NCBI RefSeq assembly: GCF_001904655.1
Contig: NZ_MRCC01000024.1
Location: 1 to 59,282 of the forward strand
Reading direction: 5' to 3'
From: Chroogloeocystis siderophila 5.2 s.c.1
GTDB taxonomy: Bacteria; Cyanobacteriota; Cyanobacteriia; Cyanobacteriales; Chroococcidiopsidaceae
DNA: 59,282 nucleotides
A program made the position numbers and the translations under genes. The notes beneath the pieces were generated by a model. That model searched no databases. It saw nothing but the letters and a program-made list of their open reading frames with translations, and had not been told where the DNA came from. This document shows positions 18,286 through 26,767 of this stretch, in pieces. Numbering within the stretch: the stretch's first letter is position 1; every line of letters begins with the position of its first letter.

Positions 18286-18825
18286 ATGATGCAACCACAC
18301 GCTAAAACTCGGAGGCGATCGCAATTCATTTTTTTACTAATCATTTTACTGTGGAGTATAACGATGGGTTGGGGACTAGCACTCGCGACCAACGCCCAAC
18401 CTTCTTCTGAACAAGAGGCAACAGAAATTGGCACTGTTGATATTGTGCCGTCACGCTATCAATTAGGACAAGAACTTTATCTAGAAAATTGCGCGACTTG
18501 CCATATTGCCTTACCACCCGCAGTAATGCCAACACAAACCTGGCAAAAGCTATTGCAAGATCCGCAGCACTACGGCGTGACGCTTCCTCAACTAGTCGAT
18601 CCATCGCGCTTGCTGATCTGGAACTATCTGCGCAATTTTTCGCGCCCTTTACTCAAAGAAGAAACGACACCCTATCGCCTTGGCGAATCGCGTTACTTTA
18701 AAGCGTTACATCCTAATGTGAAACTACCCCGCCCTGTTGATGTAGGTAGTTGCGTAAGTTGCCATCCTGGTGCAACAGAATATAATTTTCGCCGTCTATC
18801 ACCTGAGTGGGAAGCAACGCAGTAA
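18286..18825 (+). CDS. Diheme cytochrome c
   Basis: An exported electron carrier of 179 residues. An N-terminal hydrophobic segment (about 13-35) acts as signal or anchor. Two heme c attachment sites follow: CATCH at 69-73 and CVSCH at 156-160, with Met/His-containing stretches between them. The spacing and the C-terminal CVSCHPGATEYNFRRLSPEWE match the cyanobacterial diheme cytochrome c (DHC) family. It should lie in the periplasm or thylakoid lumen. The redox partner is unknown; neither neighbour is an electron-transfer gene. Confidence 0.85.
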   Translation: MMQPHAKTRRRSQFIFLLIILLWSITMGWGLALATNAQPSSEQEATEIGTVDIVPSRYQLGQELYLENCATCHIALPPAVMPTQTWQKLLQDPQHYGVTLPQLVDPSRLLIWNYLRNFSRPLLKEETTPYRLGESRYFKALHPNVKLPRPVDVGSCVSCHPGATEYNFRRLSPEWEATQ

Positions 18826-18882
18826 GCCGTCGTGTAAATATTTGCCCCCAAAATCTAAAATAGCTACGAGGAGTGTCAGAAC

Positions 18883-19263
18883 GTGAAACGAATTAAAGAA
18901 ATTTTAGCAGCTTCCGCTTTAGTAGTATTAGCTGCACCCCCTCCCGTCAACGCGCAACTTATACCCCAACCGTGGGTTTCTGTCGGAGGTAGGGAAGGCG
19001 ATGTTACCTTTTCTGTAGGAGCAAGAGCCTTTGATTTGGGTGTGGAATTAGGAAGAGGACCAGATGGCGCTTCTGGCGTGGATGTCCTTAAATTTTTGAG
19101 TTTGCCGGTGATATCTCCTTACGTTGGAATTGGGCTATATTCTGAAGATCAGGGTATCGCATTATCGGGTGGTTTACAGGTGAATACAGCAAGTAACCTT
19201 GTTGTTGGTGTAGGCTATAACTCAGTGCGAGGAGTGAATGGTCAAGTAGGAATCCGATTCTAG
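18883..19263 (+). CDS. Small exported glycine-rich beta protein
   Basis: A 126-residue protein of unknown function. Residues 1-24 form a signal peptide (hydrophobic AASALVVLAAPP, ending VNA-Q). The mature part alternates glycine and hydrophobic residues (VSVGGREGDVTFSVGARAF and LVVGVGYNSVRGVNGQVGIRF) and ends in Phe, suggesting a small beta-barrel or beta-sheet outer-membrane or periplasmic protein. The start is GTG at 18883, 10 bases after an ACGAGGAG ribosome-binding site. It follows the cytochrome gene after 57 bases and could share its transcript. Confidence 0.6.
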   Translation: MKRIKEILAASALVVLAAPPPVNAQLIPQPWVSVGGREGDVTFSVGARAFDLGVELGRGPDGASGVDVLKFLSLPVISPYVGIGLYSEDQGIALSGGLQVNTASNLVVGVGYNSVRGVNGQVGIRF

Positions 19264-19269
19264 TTGCAG

Positions 19270-19311
19270 GGCGATCCACACTCTTGATCGCCGCCCTTGC
19301 TTTAAGCAAGG
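19270..19311 (+). terminator. Two hairpins after the exported-protein gene
   Basis: GGCGATC (19270-19276) pairs with GATCGCC (19286-19292), and CCTTGC (19295-19300) pairs with GCAAGG (19306-19311) with a TTTAA loop. No long T-run follows. They sit right after the stop codon and probably end or stabilise the upstream transcript. Confidence 0.4.
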
Positions 19312-19530
19312 TGATACGATGGATATAGTCTAAACTTGGAGCGTCTAGCCAAGAGCGACTGCAATTATGTTTGAGTTTCTAGGAATGCTTCACTTGTAGA
19401 CGTGTATTCAATTTTGATAGAAGGTGTGCGATTGCGCTCATTCAATCAGAAATCAAGTGATTGCAGCAAACTAAACTCAATATTTAAGCTCAAAAATAAG
19501 AATAATTTTTAAAGTTTCCCGAACCCTACC

Positions 19531-22326
19531 ATGCTGAAAAACTTGCTGGGCGATCCTAACGCTCGTAAGCTCAAAAAATTCCAGCCTTACGTTACAGACG
19601 TCAATCTTCTTGAGGAAGAAATTCAAGCGCTTTCCGATCAGCAACTTAGTAGCAAAACAGCGGAGTTTAAGCAGCGGTTGGATAAAGGCGAAACCTTGGA
19701 CGATCTACTTCCAGAAGCATTCGCGGTTGTGCGAGAAGCTGGAAGACGCGTATTAGGAATGCGCCACTTTGATGTTCAACTTCTCGGTGGGGCGATCCTG
19801 CATCATGGACAAATCGCCGAAATGAAAACCGGTGAAGGTAAAACGCTGGTATCAACTCTTCCTGCTTATCTCAACGCGCTTTCTGGTAAGGGAGTACATA
19901 TCGTTACGGTCAATGACTACCTAGCACGCCGCGACGCGGAATGGATGGGGCAAATCCATCGCTTTTTAGGGCTGAGTGTCGGACTAATTCAGCAAGGCAT
20001 GGGACCATCAGAGCGTAAGAAAAACTATGATTGTGACATCACGTATGTTACGAATAGCGAGGTGGGCTTTGACTACTTACGTGATAACATGGCTTCCTCG
20101 ATTCAGGAAGTTGTACAGCGTCCCTTCAATTACTGCGTGATCGACGAAGTTGATTCGATTTTGATTGACGAAGCGCGAACACCACTGATTATCTCAGGAC
20201 AAGTCGAACGACCTACAGAAAAATATTTACAAGCTGCACAAATTGCCGCCGCGTTAAAGAAAGAAGAACATTACGAAGTTGACGAGAAAGCGCATAACGT
20301 CATTTTAACGGATGAAGGTTTCGCGGCAGCAGAAGAAATGCTGCAAGTTAAGGATTTGTATGATCCTAACGATCCTTGGGCGCACTACATCTTTAACGCA
20401 CTCAAAGCAAAAGAACTTTTCACCAAAGACGTTAAATATATCGTCCGTAATGATGAAGTCATAATTGTGGATGAGTTCACAGGACGCGTTCTTCCAGGAA
20501 GGCGGTGGAGTGACGGTCTACACCAAGCAATCGAAGCAAAAGAAAGAGTTGAAATTCAGCCAGAAACGCAAACTCTAGCAACGATTACGTATCAAAACTT
20601 GTTTTTGCTGTACCCTAAACTCGCAGGAATGACCGGAACAGCTAAAACCGAAGAAGCAGAGTTTGAGCGAATTTACAAGCTAGAAGTCACAATTGTTCCT
20701 ACAAACCGTCCTACCAAACGTCAAGACTTGTCTGATATGGTGTATAAGACGGAGGAAGGAAAATGGCGGGCGATCGCCGAAGAATGTGCGGAAATGCACG
20801 AACTTGGTCGCCCTGTCTTAGTGGGAACCACGAGTGTCGAAAAATCTGAATATCTTAGTGCTTTACTCAGTCAACGTAACGTACCGCACAACCTCCTTAA
20901 TGCCCGTCCTGAGAACGTTGAACGCGAGTCAGAAATTATCGCCCAAGCCGGACGTAAAGGCGCGGTGACAATCGCCACAAACATGGCAGGTCGCGGAACC
21001 GATATTATTCTTGGTGGTAATGCGGATTATATGGCGCGACTCAAACTGCGCGAATACTTTATGCCCCGCATTGTCCAACCGGAAGATGAAGACGTTTTTG
21101 CGATAGAAAAAGCATCAGGATTACCCGCATCGAGTAGCAGTAGCGGTCAAGGTTTTGTTCCTGGCAAAAAAGTAAAAACGTGGAAAGCTTCACCGCAAAT
21201 TTTCCCCACGCAGCTATCGCGCGAGTTAGAACAACAACTTAAAGCAGCCGTAGAATTTGCTGTACGCGAATACGGCGAACGGAGTTTACCCGAACTTGAA
21301 GCGGAAGATAAGGTTGCAGTTGCCGCAGAAAAAGCACCGACAAACGATCCTGTGATTCAAAAGCTGCGGGATGTTTATAACGCCTTGCTACGCGAATACG
21401 AAAAATTTACTTCGCGCGAACACGATGAAGTTGTCCAACTAGGTGGTTTGCATGTCATTGGCACTGAACGCCATGAATCACGGCGCATTGATAACCAATT
21501 ACGCGGACGTGCCGGAAGACAAGGCGACCCTGGCTCAACGCGCTTTTTCTTGAGTTTGCAAGACAACTTGTTGCGGATTTTTGGCGGCGATCGCGTTGCG
21601 GGATTGATGACGGCGTTCCAAGTCGAAGAAGATATGCCGATTGAGTCTAAGATGCTGACTCGCAGTTTAGAAGGCGCACAAAAGAAAGTCGAAACCTACT
21701 ATTACGACATCCGTAAGCAGGTGTTTGAGTACGACGAGGTAATGAATAACCAGCGTCGGGCAATTTATGCCGAACGTCGCCGCGTCCTCGAAGGTCTAGA
21801 CTTAAAAGAATTGGTGATTAAGTACGCCGAAAAAACGATGGATGAAATCGTGGATTACTACATTAATCCCGATTTGCCATCAGAAGAGTGGGATTTACCA
21901 AATTTGGTAAGCAAGGTTAAAGAATTTGTTTATCTCTTAGCAGATTTAGAACCGAATCAGATGGAAGATCTTTCGGTGGGCGAAATTAAAACCTTTCTCC
22001 ACGAGCAAGTGCGGATCGCGTACGATGTCAAAGAAGCGCAAGTCGATCAGATCCAGCCAGGATTGATGCGCCAAGCTGAGCGATTCTTTATCTTGCAGCA
22101 AATTGATACGCTATGGCGCGAACACTTACAACAAATGGATGCATTGCGCGAATCGGTAGGATTGCGCGGCTACGGACAAAAAGATCCATTGATTGAGTAC
22201 AAGAGCGAAGGATACGAGTTGTTCTTGGATATGATGACTAATATTCGTCGTAATGTGGTATACTCTCTATTCCAATTTCAGCCGCAAGTTCAACCAGCAG
22301 TGCAAGCACCATCAGGAATGGTTTAA
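19531..22326 (+). CDS. secA: Preprotein translocase ATPase SecA
   Basis: The motor that drives unfolded proteins through SecYEG in plasma and thylakoid membranes. The 931-residue protein has Walker A in [15 protein letters not shown] (about 96-110), DEAD-type motif [16 protein letters not shown], the preprotein cross-linking domain, motif [15 protein letters not shown], and the helical wing and scaffold ([16 protein letters not shown] near the end). It ends without the CxCx8CH/CC zinc cluster, which is normal for cyanobacterial SecA. The residue 530-560 region ([19 protein letters not shown]) is a low-complexity insert found in cyanobacterial forms. Confidence 0.98.
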   Translation: MLKNLLGDPNARKLKKFQPYVTDVNLLEEEIQALSDQQLSSKTAEFKQRLDKGETLDDLLPEAFAVVREAGRRVLGMRHFDVQLLGGAILHHGQIAEMKTGEGKTLVSTLPAYLNALSGKGVHIVTVNDYLARRDAEWMGQIHRFLGLSVGLIQQGMGPSERKKNYDCDITYVTNSEVGFDYLRDNMASSIQEVVQRPFNYCVIDEVDSILIDEARTPLIISGQVERPTEKYLQAAQIAAALKKEEHYEVDEKAHNVILTDEGFAAAEEMLQVKDLYDPNDPWAHYIFNALKAKELFTKDVKYIVRNDEVIIVDEFTGRVLPGRRWSDGLHQAIEAKERVEIQPETQTLATITYQNLFLLYPKLAGMTGTAKTEEAEFERIYKLEVTIVPTNRPTKRQDLSDMVYKTEEGKWRAIAEECAEMHELGRPVLVGTTSVEKSEYLSALLSQRNVPHNLLNARPENVERESEIIAQAGRKGAVTIATNMAGRGTDIILGGNADYMARLKLREYFMPRIVQPEDEDVFAIEKASGLPASSSSSGQGFVPGKKVKTWKASPQIFPTQLSRELEQQLKAAVEFAVREYGERSLPELEAEDKVAVAAEKAPTNDPVIQKLRDVYNALLREYEKFTSREHDEVVQLGGLHVIGTERHESRRIDNQLRGRAGRQGDPGSTRFFLSLQDNLLRIFGGDRVAGLMTAFQVEEDMPIESKMLTRSLEGAQKKVETYYYDIRKQVFEYDEVMNNQRRAIYAERRRVLEGLDLKELVIKYAEKTMDEIVDYYINPDLPSEEWDLPNLVSKVKEFVYLLADLEPNQMEDLSVGEIKTFLHEQVRIAYDVKEAQVDQIQPGLMRQAERFFILQQIDTLWREHLQQMDALRESVGLRGYGQKDPLIEYKSEGYELFLDMMTNIRRNVVYSLFQFQPQVQPAVQAPSGMV

Positions 22327-22356
22327 AGTAATGCCTGTAATTATGTAGCTTCAGTT

Positions 22357-22382
22357 AGACCGCTTCGGCGGTCTTCTTTTGT
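22357..22382 (+). terminator. Rho-independent terminator of secA
   Basis: AGACCGC (22357-22363) and GCGGTCT (22368-22374) form a perfect stem capped by a stable TTCG tetraloop, followed by CTTTTGT. It lies 31 bases after the secA stop codon. Confidence 0.85.
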
Positions 22383-22494
22383 CTATGTGTGGCTTTAGTG
22401 ATTAATCCCATTTCGCAAAATGACAACTACAAATAGTTCTTTCTCTGTTCTCCTGTAGCAACTTTAAAGTGAAACGATAAAGGTATGCTAAGCA

Positions 22495-23238
22495 ATGAAG
22501 ATCAAAGTCATCAATCCTAACACCACTGCGAGCATAACGCAAAAGATTGCAGAGGCGGCGATCGCAGTGGCAAATTCTGGAACTGAAATTATTGCGTGTA
22601 ATCCAGATAAGGGTCCGGTTTCGATTGAAGGACACTATGATGAAGCGCTGAGTGTTGTTGGCATTCTTGAAGAAATTAAAAAAGGAGAAGCCGCAGGTGT
22701 TGATGGTTATGTAATTGCTTGCTTTGGCGATCCTGGATTACTCGCTGCGCGGGAATTAGCAAAGGGTCCTGTTTTAGGAATTGCAGAAGCCGCGATGCAT
22801 GCTGCGAGTTTGATCGCGACTGGGTTTTCGATTGTGACGACGTTGAGTCGTACGCGGGTGATTGCCCAACATTTGGTTGCTAACTACGGTATGACGCATT
22901 TTTGTCGCAAAATTCGCGCGATTGATTTACCTGTACTTGAACTTGAGGATGAAAACTCTAACGCACGAAAAACGATTTTAGCCGAATGTCGTCAAGCTTT
23001 GATAGAAGATGGGGCTGGTGCGATCGTTTTGGGATGTGGCGGGATGGCTGATTTATCAGCGCAACTAAGTCAAGAATTAGGAGTTCCGGTTATTGATGGC
23101 GTGAGTGTCGCGGTTAAGTTTGTTGAAGCTTTGGTAAGCCTGGGCTTGAATACGAGTAAGAAGGGCGATTTAGCTTATCCGATCGCAAAGCCGTATACTG
23201 GAATGCTTTATGCTTTTGCTTTTGAGAACCGAGAATGA
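22495..23238 (+). CDS. Asp/Glu/hydantoin racemase
   Basis: A cofactor-independent racemase with two catalytic cysteines. The protein begins IKVINPNTTASITQKI, as hydantoin and allantoin racemases do, and the paired cysteines are C76 (VIACFGDPG) and C181 (IVLGCGGMADL). The 247-residue length fits. It probably racemises hydantoins or allantoin so that an enantiospecific hydrolase can use both forms. The nearby GntR regulator, amidohydrolase and transporter support a ureide or hydantoin pathway. The substrate is inferred from neighbours and family only. Confidence 0.85.
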   Translation: MKIKVINPNTTASITQKIAEAAIAVANSGTEIIACNPDKGPVSIEGHYDEALSVVGILEEIKKGEAAGVDGYVIACFGDPGLLAARELAKGPVLGIAEAAMHAASLIATGFSIVTTLSRTRVIAQHLVANYGMTHFCRKIRAIDLPVLELEDENSNARKTILAECRQALIEDGAGAIVLGCGGMADLSAQLSQELGVPVIDGVSVAVKFVEALVSLGLNTSKKGDLAYPIAKPYTGMLYAFAFENRE

Positions 23239-23385
23239 ATTGTGGATGCCTTATGGCAGAAGTTGTAGCTATGCACACTTTTAGATAAAATTTTGGAATT
23301 CAGTCTACAGAAGTAGACTTTGTTTGTTTAGCTGCGAATTTATTCCGCTCAGCATTTATACAGGCGGTTTATGTAAATAATGACA

Positions 23386-23833
23386 TTACCGCAAATCAAA
23401 ACACATTTCATTGCTTGGGGTAAAGCCTAAGCTAGAATACACATGTTGACCAAGAGGAGAAGCATGAAGAAGTGCTCTTGTACAACCAAGCGATTTGAGG
23501 TAGTTGAGTGATTCTAGCGTGAGTTTTTTGGCAATACCTTGACGGCGATAAGCTGGCTCAACGTAGACACCCCAAATGTAGCCACTTTTACGATACTGCT
23601 CGGTCAAAACATTAGGGTAAAGTCCAGTAAATAGCTGACACCCCATAGAACCAACAACCTTAGAATCAACTTCGGCGACAAAAGCTTGGTAAGATAAATC
23701 TTGACGTACGCGTTCGATAAACTCTAGCGTGATGTTTCGCTAGTCAGACTTAACTGCATCAACAGAAATGCTCCGCAATGATTGAATCCTCGTGCAAAGT
23801 TGCTACGCGAATTGTGTAGGCAAGTGATCGCAT
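23386..23833 (-). pseudogene. GNAT acetyltransferase, frameshifted
   Basis: The 3' half reads cleanly as a GNAT acyl-CoA-binding core: VYVEPAYRRQGIAKKLTLESL supplies the R/QxxGxG/A motif, then LGCTRALLHAS and YSSLGFTPSNEM. Upstream the frame changes twice. The start ATG at 23833 gives MRSLAYTIRVATLHEDSIIAEHF, which stops; a second frame gives LMQLSLTSE; the third resumes with TLEFIERVRQDLSYQAFVAEV. So about 150 residues of a GNAT protein are present with two frameshifts, and it is probably inactive. Confidence 0.7.
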
Positions 23834-23840
23834 TGCTACC

Positions 23841-24263
23841 CTAACTCGCAGCCTTATAAGCCGCCCAGCCACCGTGATGCGAAATATCAGGCCAATTATG
23901 TTTTTGTACTAACTCTTGCGGATAAAGAAACGCAGTCAGAACTTCGCCATCTTCTAAAACAATATCACTCGGATACATATTCGGTGGTTCATTGGCGGAT
24001 AAGTAGTCAAACTCGGCTTGAGTTAATTCGTATACTTCGCCAGGAATCGAAATTCCGCCTTGTTCTACTTCGTAAATTGCAGGATGCCAACCATCACCTG
24101 CTGCATGAAGTCGATAGCAAGGTTGGGTTTTTGCTTCTTTGATAAACTTCGCCGATTGTAGGTTTTGATGATCGGGTTGTCCGCGCAATGCTGAACCACA
24201 GATAAATATCCGCTTTGTACTTGTGTTTGAGTTGGAATTAGTTTCGGTCATGTTTGTTCTCAA
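23841..24263 (-). CDS. Gamma-glutamylcyclotransferase-fold protein (allophanate hydrolase-related)
   Basis: A 140-residue protein with the AIG2/GGCT-like small beta-barrel fold. The segment IFICGSALRGQPDHQNLQSAKF corresponds to the YGSL-type substrate loop, ISIPGEVYELTQAEFDYLSANEPPNMYP contains the conserved Glu/Pro segment, and FLYPQELVQKH closes the fold. Proteins of this pattern are annotated as allophanate hydrolase-related because the C-terminal domain of AtzF has the same fold. Beside a racemase, GntR regulator and amidohydrolase it probably handles a ureide or cyclic amide. Reaction unproven. Confidence 0.65.
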   Translation of the reverse strand: MRTNMTETNSNSNTSTKRIFICGSALRGQPDHQNLQSAKFIKEAKTQPCYRLHAAGDGWHPAIYEVEQGGISIPGEVYELTQAEFDYLSANEPPNMYPSDIVLEDGEVLTAFLYPQELVQKHNWPDISHHGGWAAYKAAS

Positions 24264-24368
24264 TAATCGCCAAATGCAAGTTGAACTAGTTTAAAAAATG
24301 AATGCAATGTATGGATCGTCAAATTTGTAACAAATTCAATATTTAAGTTATCCAAAATCTAAAATATA

Positions 24369-25124
24369 TTAACCTTCTTGAACAATACTGCTGGTTTGTT
24401 GCAAATTCTGCATTTCACGTGCGACTCGCTCTTTACTCGCCACAAGATGCGCTTTAATCGCTTGAGTTGCCGCATCGGGATTTCGCGCTTGTACGGCCTC
24501 ATAAATCTGGCGATGCTCCGTCCGAATTTCTAGCACATCGCGATTATTTTGAATCGTATGAATTCTCAAAAGCATCATTTTATCAAAAACTTGATCGAGA
24601 AGTGATCGCAGCCATAAATTTCCTGAACTCTCAGCGAGTAGCCGATGAAAACGGTAATCTAAATCAAGCAGTTGAAAGTTAGTGAGTTGAGATGGTTTAC
24701 TATTGATGAGCTTCTCGGCTTGCATCACCATCAAGTTTAAGTTTTGAATTTGGGACTCGGTGGCGTGTTCGCACGCTTCGACTACGGATAATTGCTCTAG
24801 TGCGAGTCGGCAATCGTATAACTGTATCGCATCGGTCATGGAAATTGTCGCGACACGTAAAATATTATTCGGTTCAGCGATGACTAATTCCTCGCGTTGC
24901 AGCTGCCGGACTGCTTCTCGAATGGGAGTTCTGCTCACCTGTAGCTTTTTGGCAAGATGAGTTTCGATTAACCGCTGCCCTGGCATTAGTTCACCTGAGA
25001 GGATAGCTGTGCGCAATGCTTGATAAGTTTGCTCCTGTAGCGATTGACTTCGCTGGAGCGATCGCGGTGACAGGGGCAATGTATAACTCCTTAATTTTTT
25101 ACAGGATAAATTGCAGCCGCTCAT
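24369..25124 (-). CDS. GntR-family regulator (FCD/FadR subfamily)
   Basis: A 251-residue ligand-responsive repressor. The winged helix occupies about residues 28-90 (AILSGELMPGQRLIETHLAKK, then VSRTPIREAVRQLQ), and the all-helical FCD domain (about 100-235) carries metal-site residues in DYRFHRLLAESSGN and EHRQIYEAVQARNPDAA. A TTG start at 25169 is also open, but the ATG at 25124 fits family length and leaves the predicted operator (25172-25189) about 48 bases upstream. Diverges from the eamA gene. Its ligand is probably a ureide or carboxylate intermediate of the local pathway. Confidence 0.9.
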   Translation of the reverse strand: MSGCNLSCKKLRSYTLPLSPRSLQRSQSLQEQTYQALRTAILSGELMPGQRLIETHLAKKLQVSRTPIREAVRQLQREELVIAEPNNILRVATISMTDAIQLYDCRLALEQLSVVEACEHATESQIQNLNLMVMQAEKLINSKPSQLTNFQLLDLDYRFHRLLAESSGNLWLRSLLDQVFDKMMLLRIHTIQNNRDVLEIRTEHRQIYEAVQARNPDAATQAIKAHLVASKERVAREMQNLQQTSSIVQEG

Positions 25125-25171
25125 TATTTTAAGTCGAGAAGGTTCGGCAAAAAATGAGAATTCCGGCAACC

Positions 25172-25189
25172 GTATACAGAATACAGTAC
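25172..25189 (+). promoter_or_regulatory. Predicted GntR operator, copy 1
   Basis: GTATACAGAATACAGTAC lies between the divergent gntR and eamA genes and matches 17 of 18 bases with the site at 26537-26554. Its core is an imperfect palindrome (xGTAT-N5-ATACA), and GTATAC-centred palindromes are common operators of FCD-type GntR regulators. The position suits control of both divergent promoters. Confidence 0.6.
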
Positions 25190-25408
25190 ATCGCTTCTTT
25201 GATAAATACTACATAAGATAAGACTTTAGACCTGATTATTGATACCTATAATATTTAATCTCTTCGCTACTGTGTAGCTAATTGAAAAAGTACTAGGGAT
25301 GTTTAACGTTTTAATCGCAGCGTCTATTCATATACTGTTTTAGGGCTACTAAGCAGTGTATATGTAAAGTCTCTGCAAATACATTTCTATTTGGCTAGCG
25401 ATCGCACT

Positions 25409-26350
25409 ATGGAGCAGTTCAAACTCGGCTCAGTTAGTAACACGCCTCAAAATCTAATCTCAAATGGATTTGCTGCGATCGTGCTGGGAATGGCTTTACT
25501 CGGAATTGCGTTTGCTTCGATTTTAACGGTTGTTACTCAGGATGAAATTGGACCAAATGCAACAACTTTTAATCGTTTGGGCATCGCGGCGATCACATTT
25601 GCAGGATGGAATGGATTCAGGTTTCTTGGTCAAATTCACGCACATTCTGTATCGGCGCTGGTTTATACCTGGCGTGATCGCAGTTTACTCGCAATAGCGG
25701 GAACGAGTTTCGCCGCTTCACTCACGTTATGGGCATGGTCATTAACGCAAACGAGTATTGCTAACTCTACATTACTGAATAATATGATGCCAATCTTTAC
25801 AACTTTAGGTGCGTGGCTCGTACTTGGTCAAAAATTTTCAGCTAGATTCGTCTTAGGAATGGCGATCGCTGTGTGTGGCGCGATCGCGATTGGAATTGAA
25901 GATTTTCAAGGCGCAAATAGTAACCTTTTCGGAGATAGTGCGGCGTTAGGCGCAGCGATGTTAGCAGCAGTGTGTCTTTTGAGTTTAGAGCAACTCCGCC
26001 TTAAATTTGCAACACCGACAATTATGCAATGGACGTGTTTAATCGGGAGTTTGGGTGTATTTCCCGTTATCTTACTGACGCAAGAGCCATTGTTTCCTAC
26101 GTCTGGGGTTGGTTGGTGTACAGTTATTTCTTTAGCGATTGTCTGCCAAGTTGTCGGTCAAGGATTACTAACGTATAGCTTGGCAAAATTTTCCTCTGGG
26201 TTAGTTGCTGTTTCGATGCTGGCGATTCCGGCGATCGCTGCTGTACTCGCGCTGATTATTTTTGCCGAAAAGTTGAGTATTTTGAATTTATGCGCGTTTG
26301 CGGTTGTTCTGGCAGGCGTTTACTTAGCCATATCCGCACGGAGCAATTAG
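25409..26350 (+). CDS. DMT-superfamily transporter (EamA domains)
   Basis: A ten-helix inner-membrane transporter with two EamA repeats (about 20-150 and 165-305). Typical segments are ITFAGWNGFRFLGQ, TQTSIANSTLLNNMMPIFTTL in the first repeat and GVYLAISARSN at the C-terminus. The ATG at 25409 is preferred to a TTG at 25391. Such transporters move small polar metabolites, often as exporters. Its divergence from gntR and closeness to the amidohydrolase suggest a ureide or amino-acid derivative as cargo, but that is inference. Confidence 0.88.
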   Translation: MEQFKLGSVSNTPQNLISNGFAAIVLGMALLGIAFASILTVVTQDEIGPNATTFNRLGIAAITFAGWNGFRFLGQIHAHSVSALVYTWRDRSLLAIAGTSFAASLTLWAWSLTQTSIANSTLLNNMMPIFTTLGAWLVLGQKFSARFVLGMAIAVCGAIAIGIEDFQGANSNLFGDSAALGAAMLAAVCLLSLEQLRLKFATPTIMQWTCLIGSLGVFPVILLTQEPLFPTSGVGWCTVISLAIVCQVVGQGLLTYSLAKFSSGLVAVSMLAIPAIAAVLALIIFAEKLSILNLCAFAVVLAGVYLAISARSN

Positions 26351-26410
26351 CATTGGTGTTGCCTGAGTCATGGGGAATAGAGACTCTTTCCAATGACCAA
26401 AGACCAGTTA

Positions 26411-26467
26411 CCGCCGTTCCTTCTTTAGAGACCTCTTTAGGCGTGCGGCGGCTTCGCCAATTACCAG
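26411..26467. repeat. Dispersed palindromic repeat, copy 2
   Basis: The second copy of the element at 1676-1732. CCGCCG (26411-26416) pairs with CGGCGG (26446-26451), and bases 26441-26467 are identical to 1706-1732. The inner arm differs: it contains CTTTAGAGACCTCTTTAGG, a partial internal duplication. Confidence 0.7.
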
Positions 26468-26536
26468 CCCTTAAGTTTATGTTTATTTTTACCCACTTAC
26501 TTAGCGATAACAAGTGCTAGAGTATTCAGCTTTACT

Positions 26537-26554
26537 GTATACAGAATACAATAC
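26537..26554 (+). promoter_or_regulatory. Predicted GntR operator, copy 2
   Basis: GTATACAGAATACAATAC differs by one base from the site before gntR and contains the perfect palindrome CTGTATACAG at 26535-26544. It lies 214 bases before the amidohydrolase start, after the eamA gene, so it could give that gene its own GntR-controlled promoter. Confidence 0.6.
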
Positions 26555-26767
26555 GTGCAATGCTAGGAAATAGGACGTTACCTTTAGAAATTTTGGCATG
26601 ACGACAAACGTAACTAATGGTGTTATGTGCATTAGGAACACTGACAACAGAGTTTGCTGTTTTGCTGAATAGGATTGCGATCGCTTCGTTTCAATTTTTC
26701 TCGCGCCTTCTTGAAGGCGAGAAACTATCTTTTACTCGACACAATAAGTAATTTCAAAGAGGGTTTT

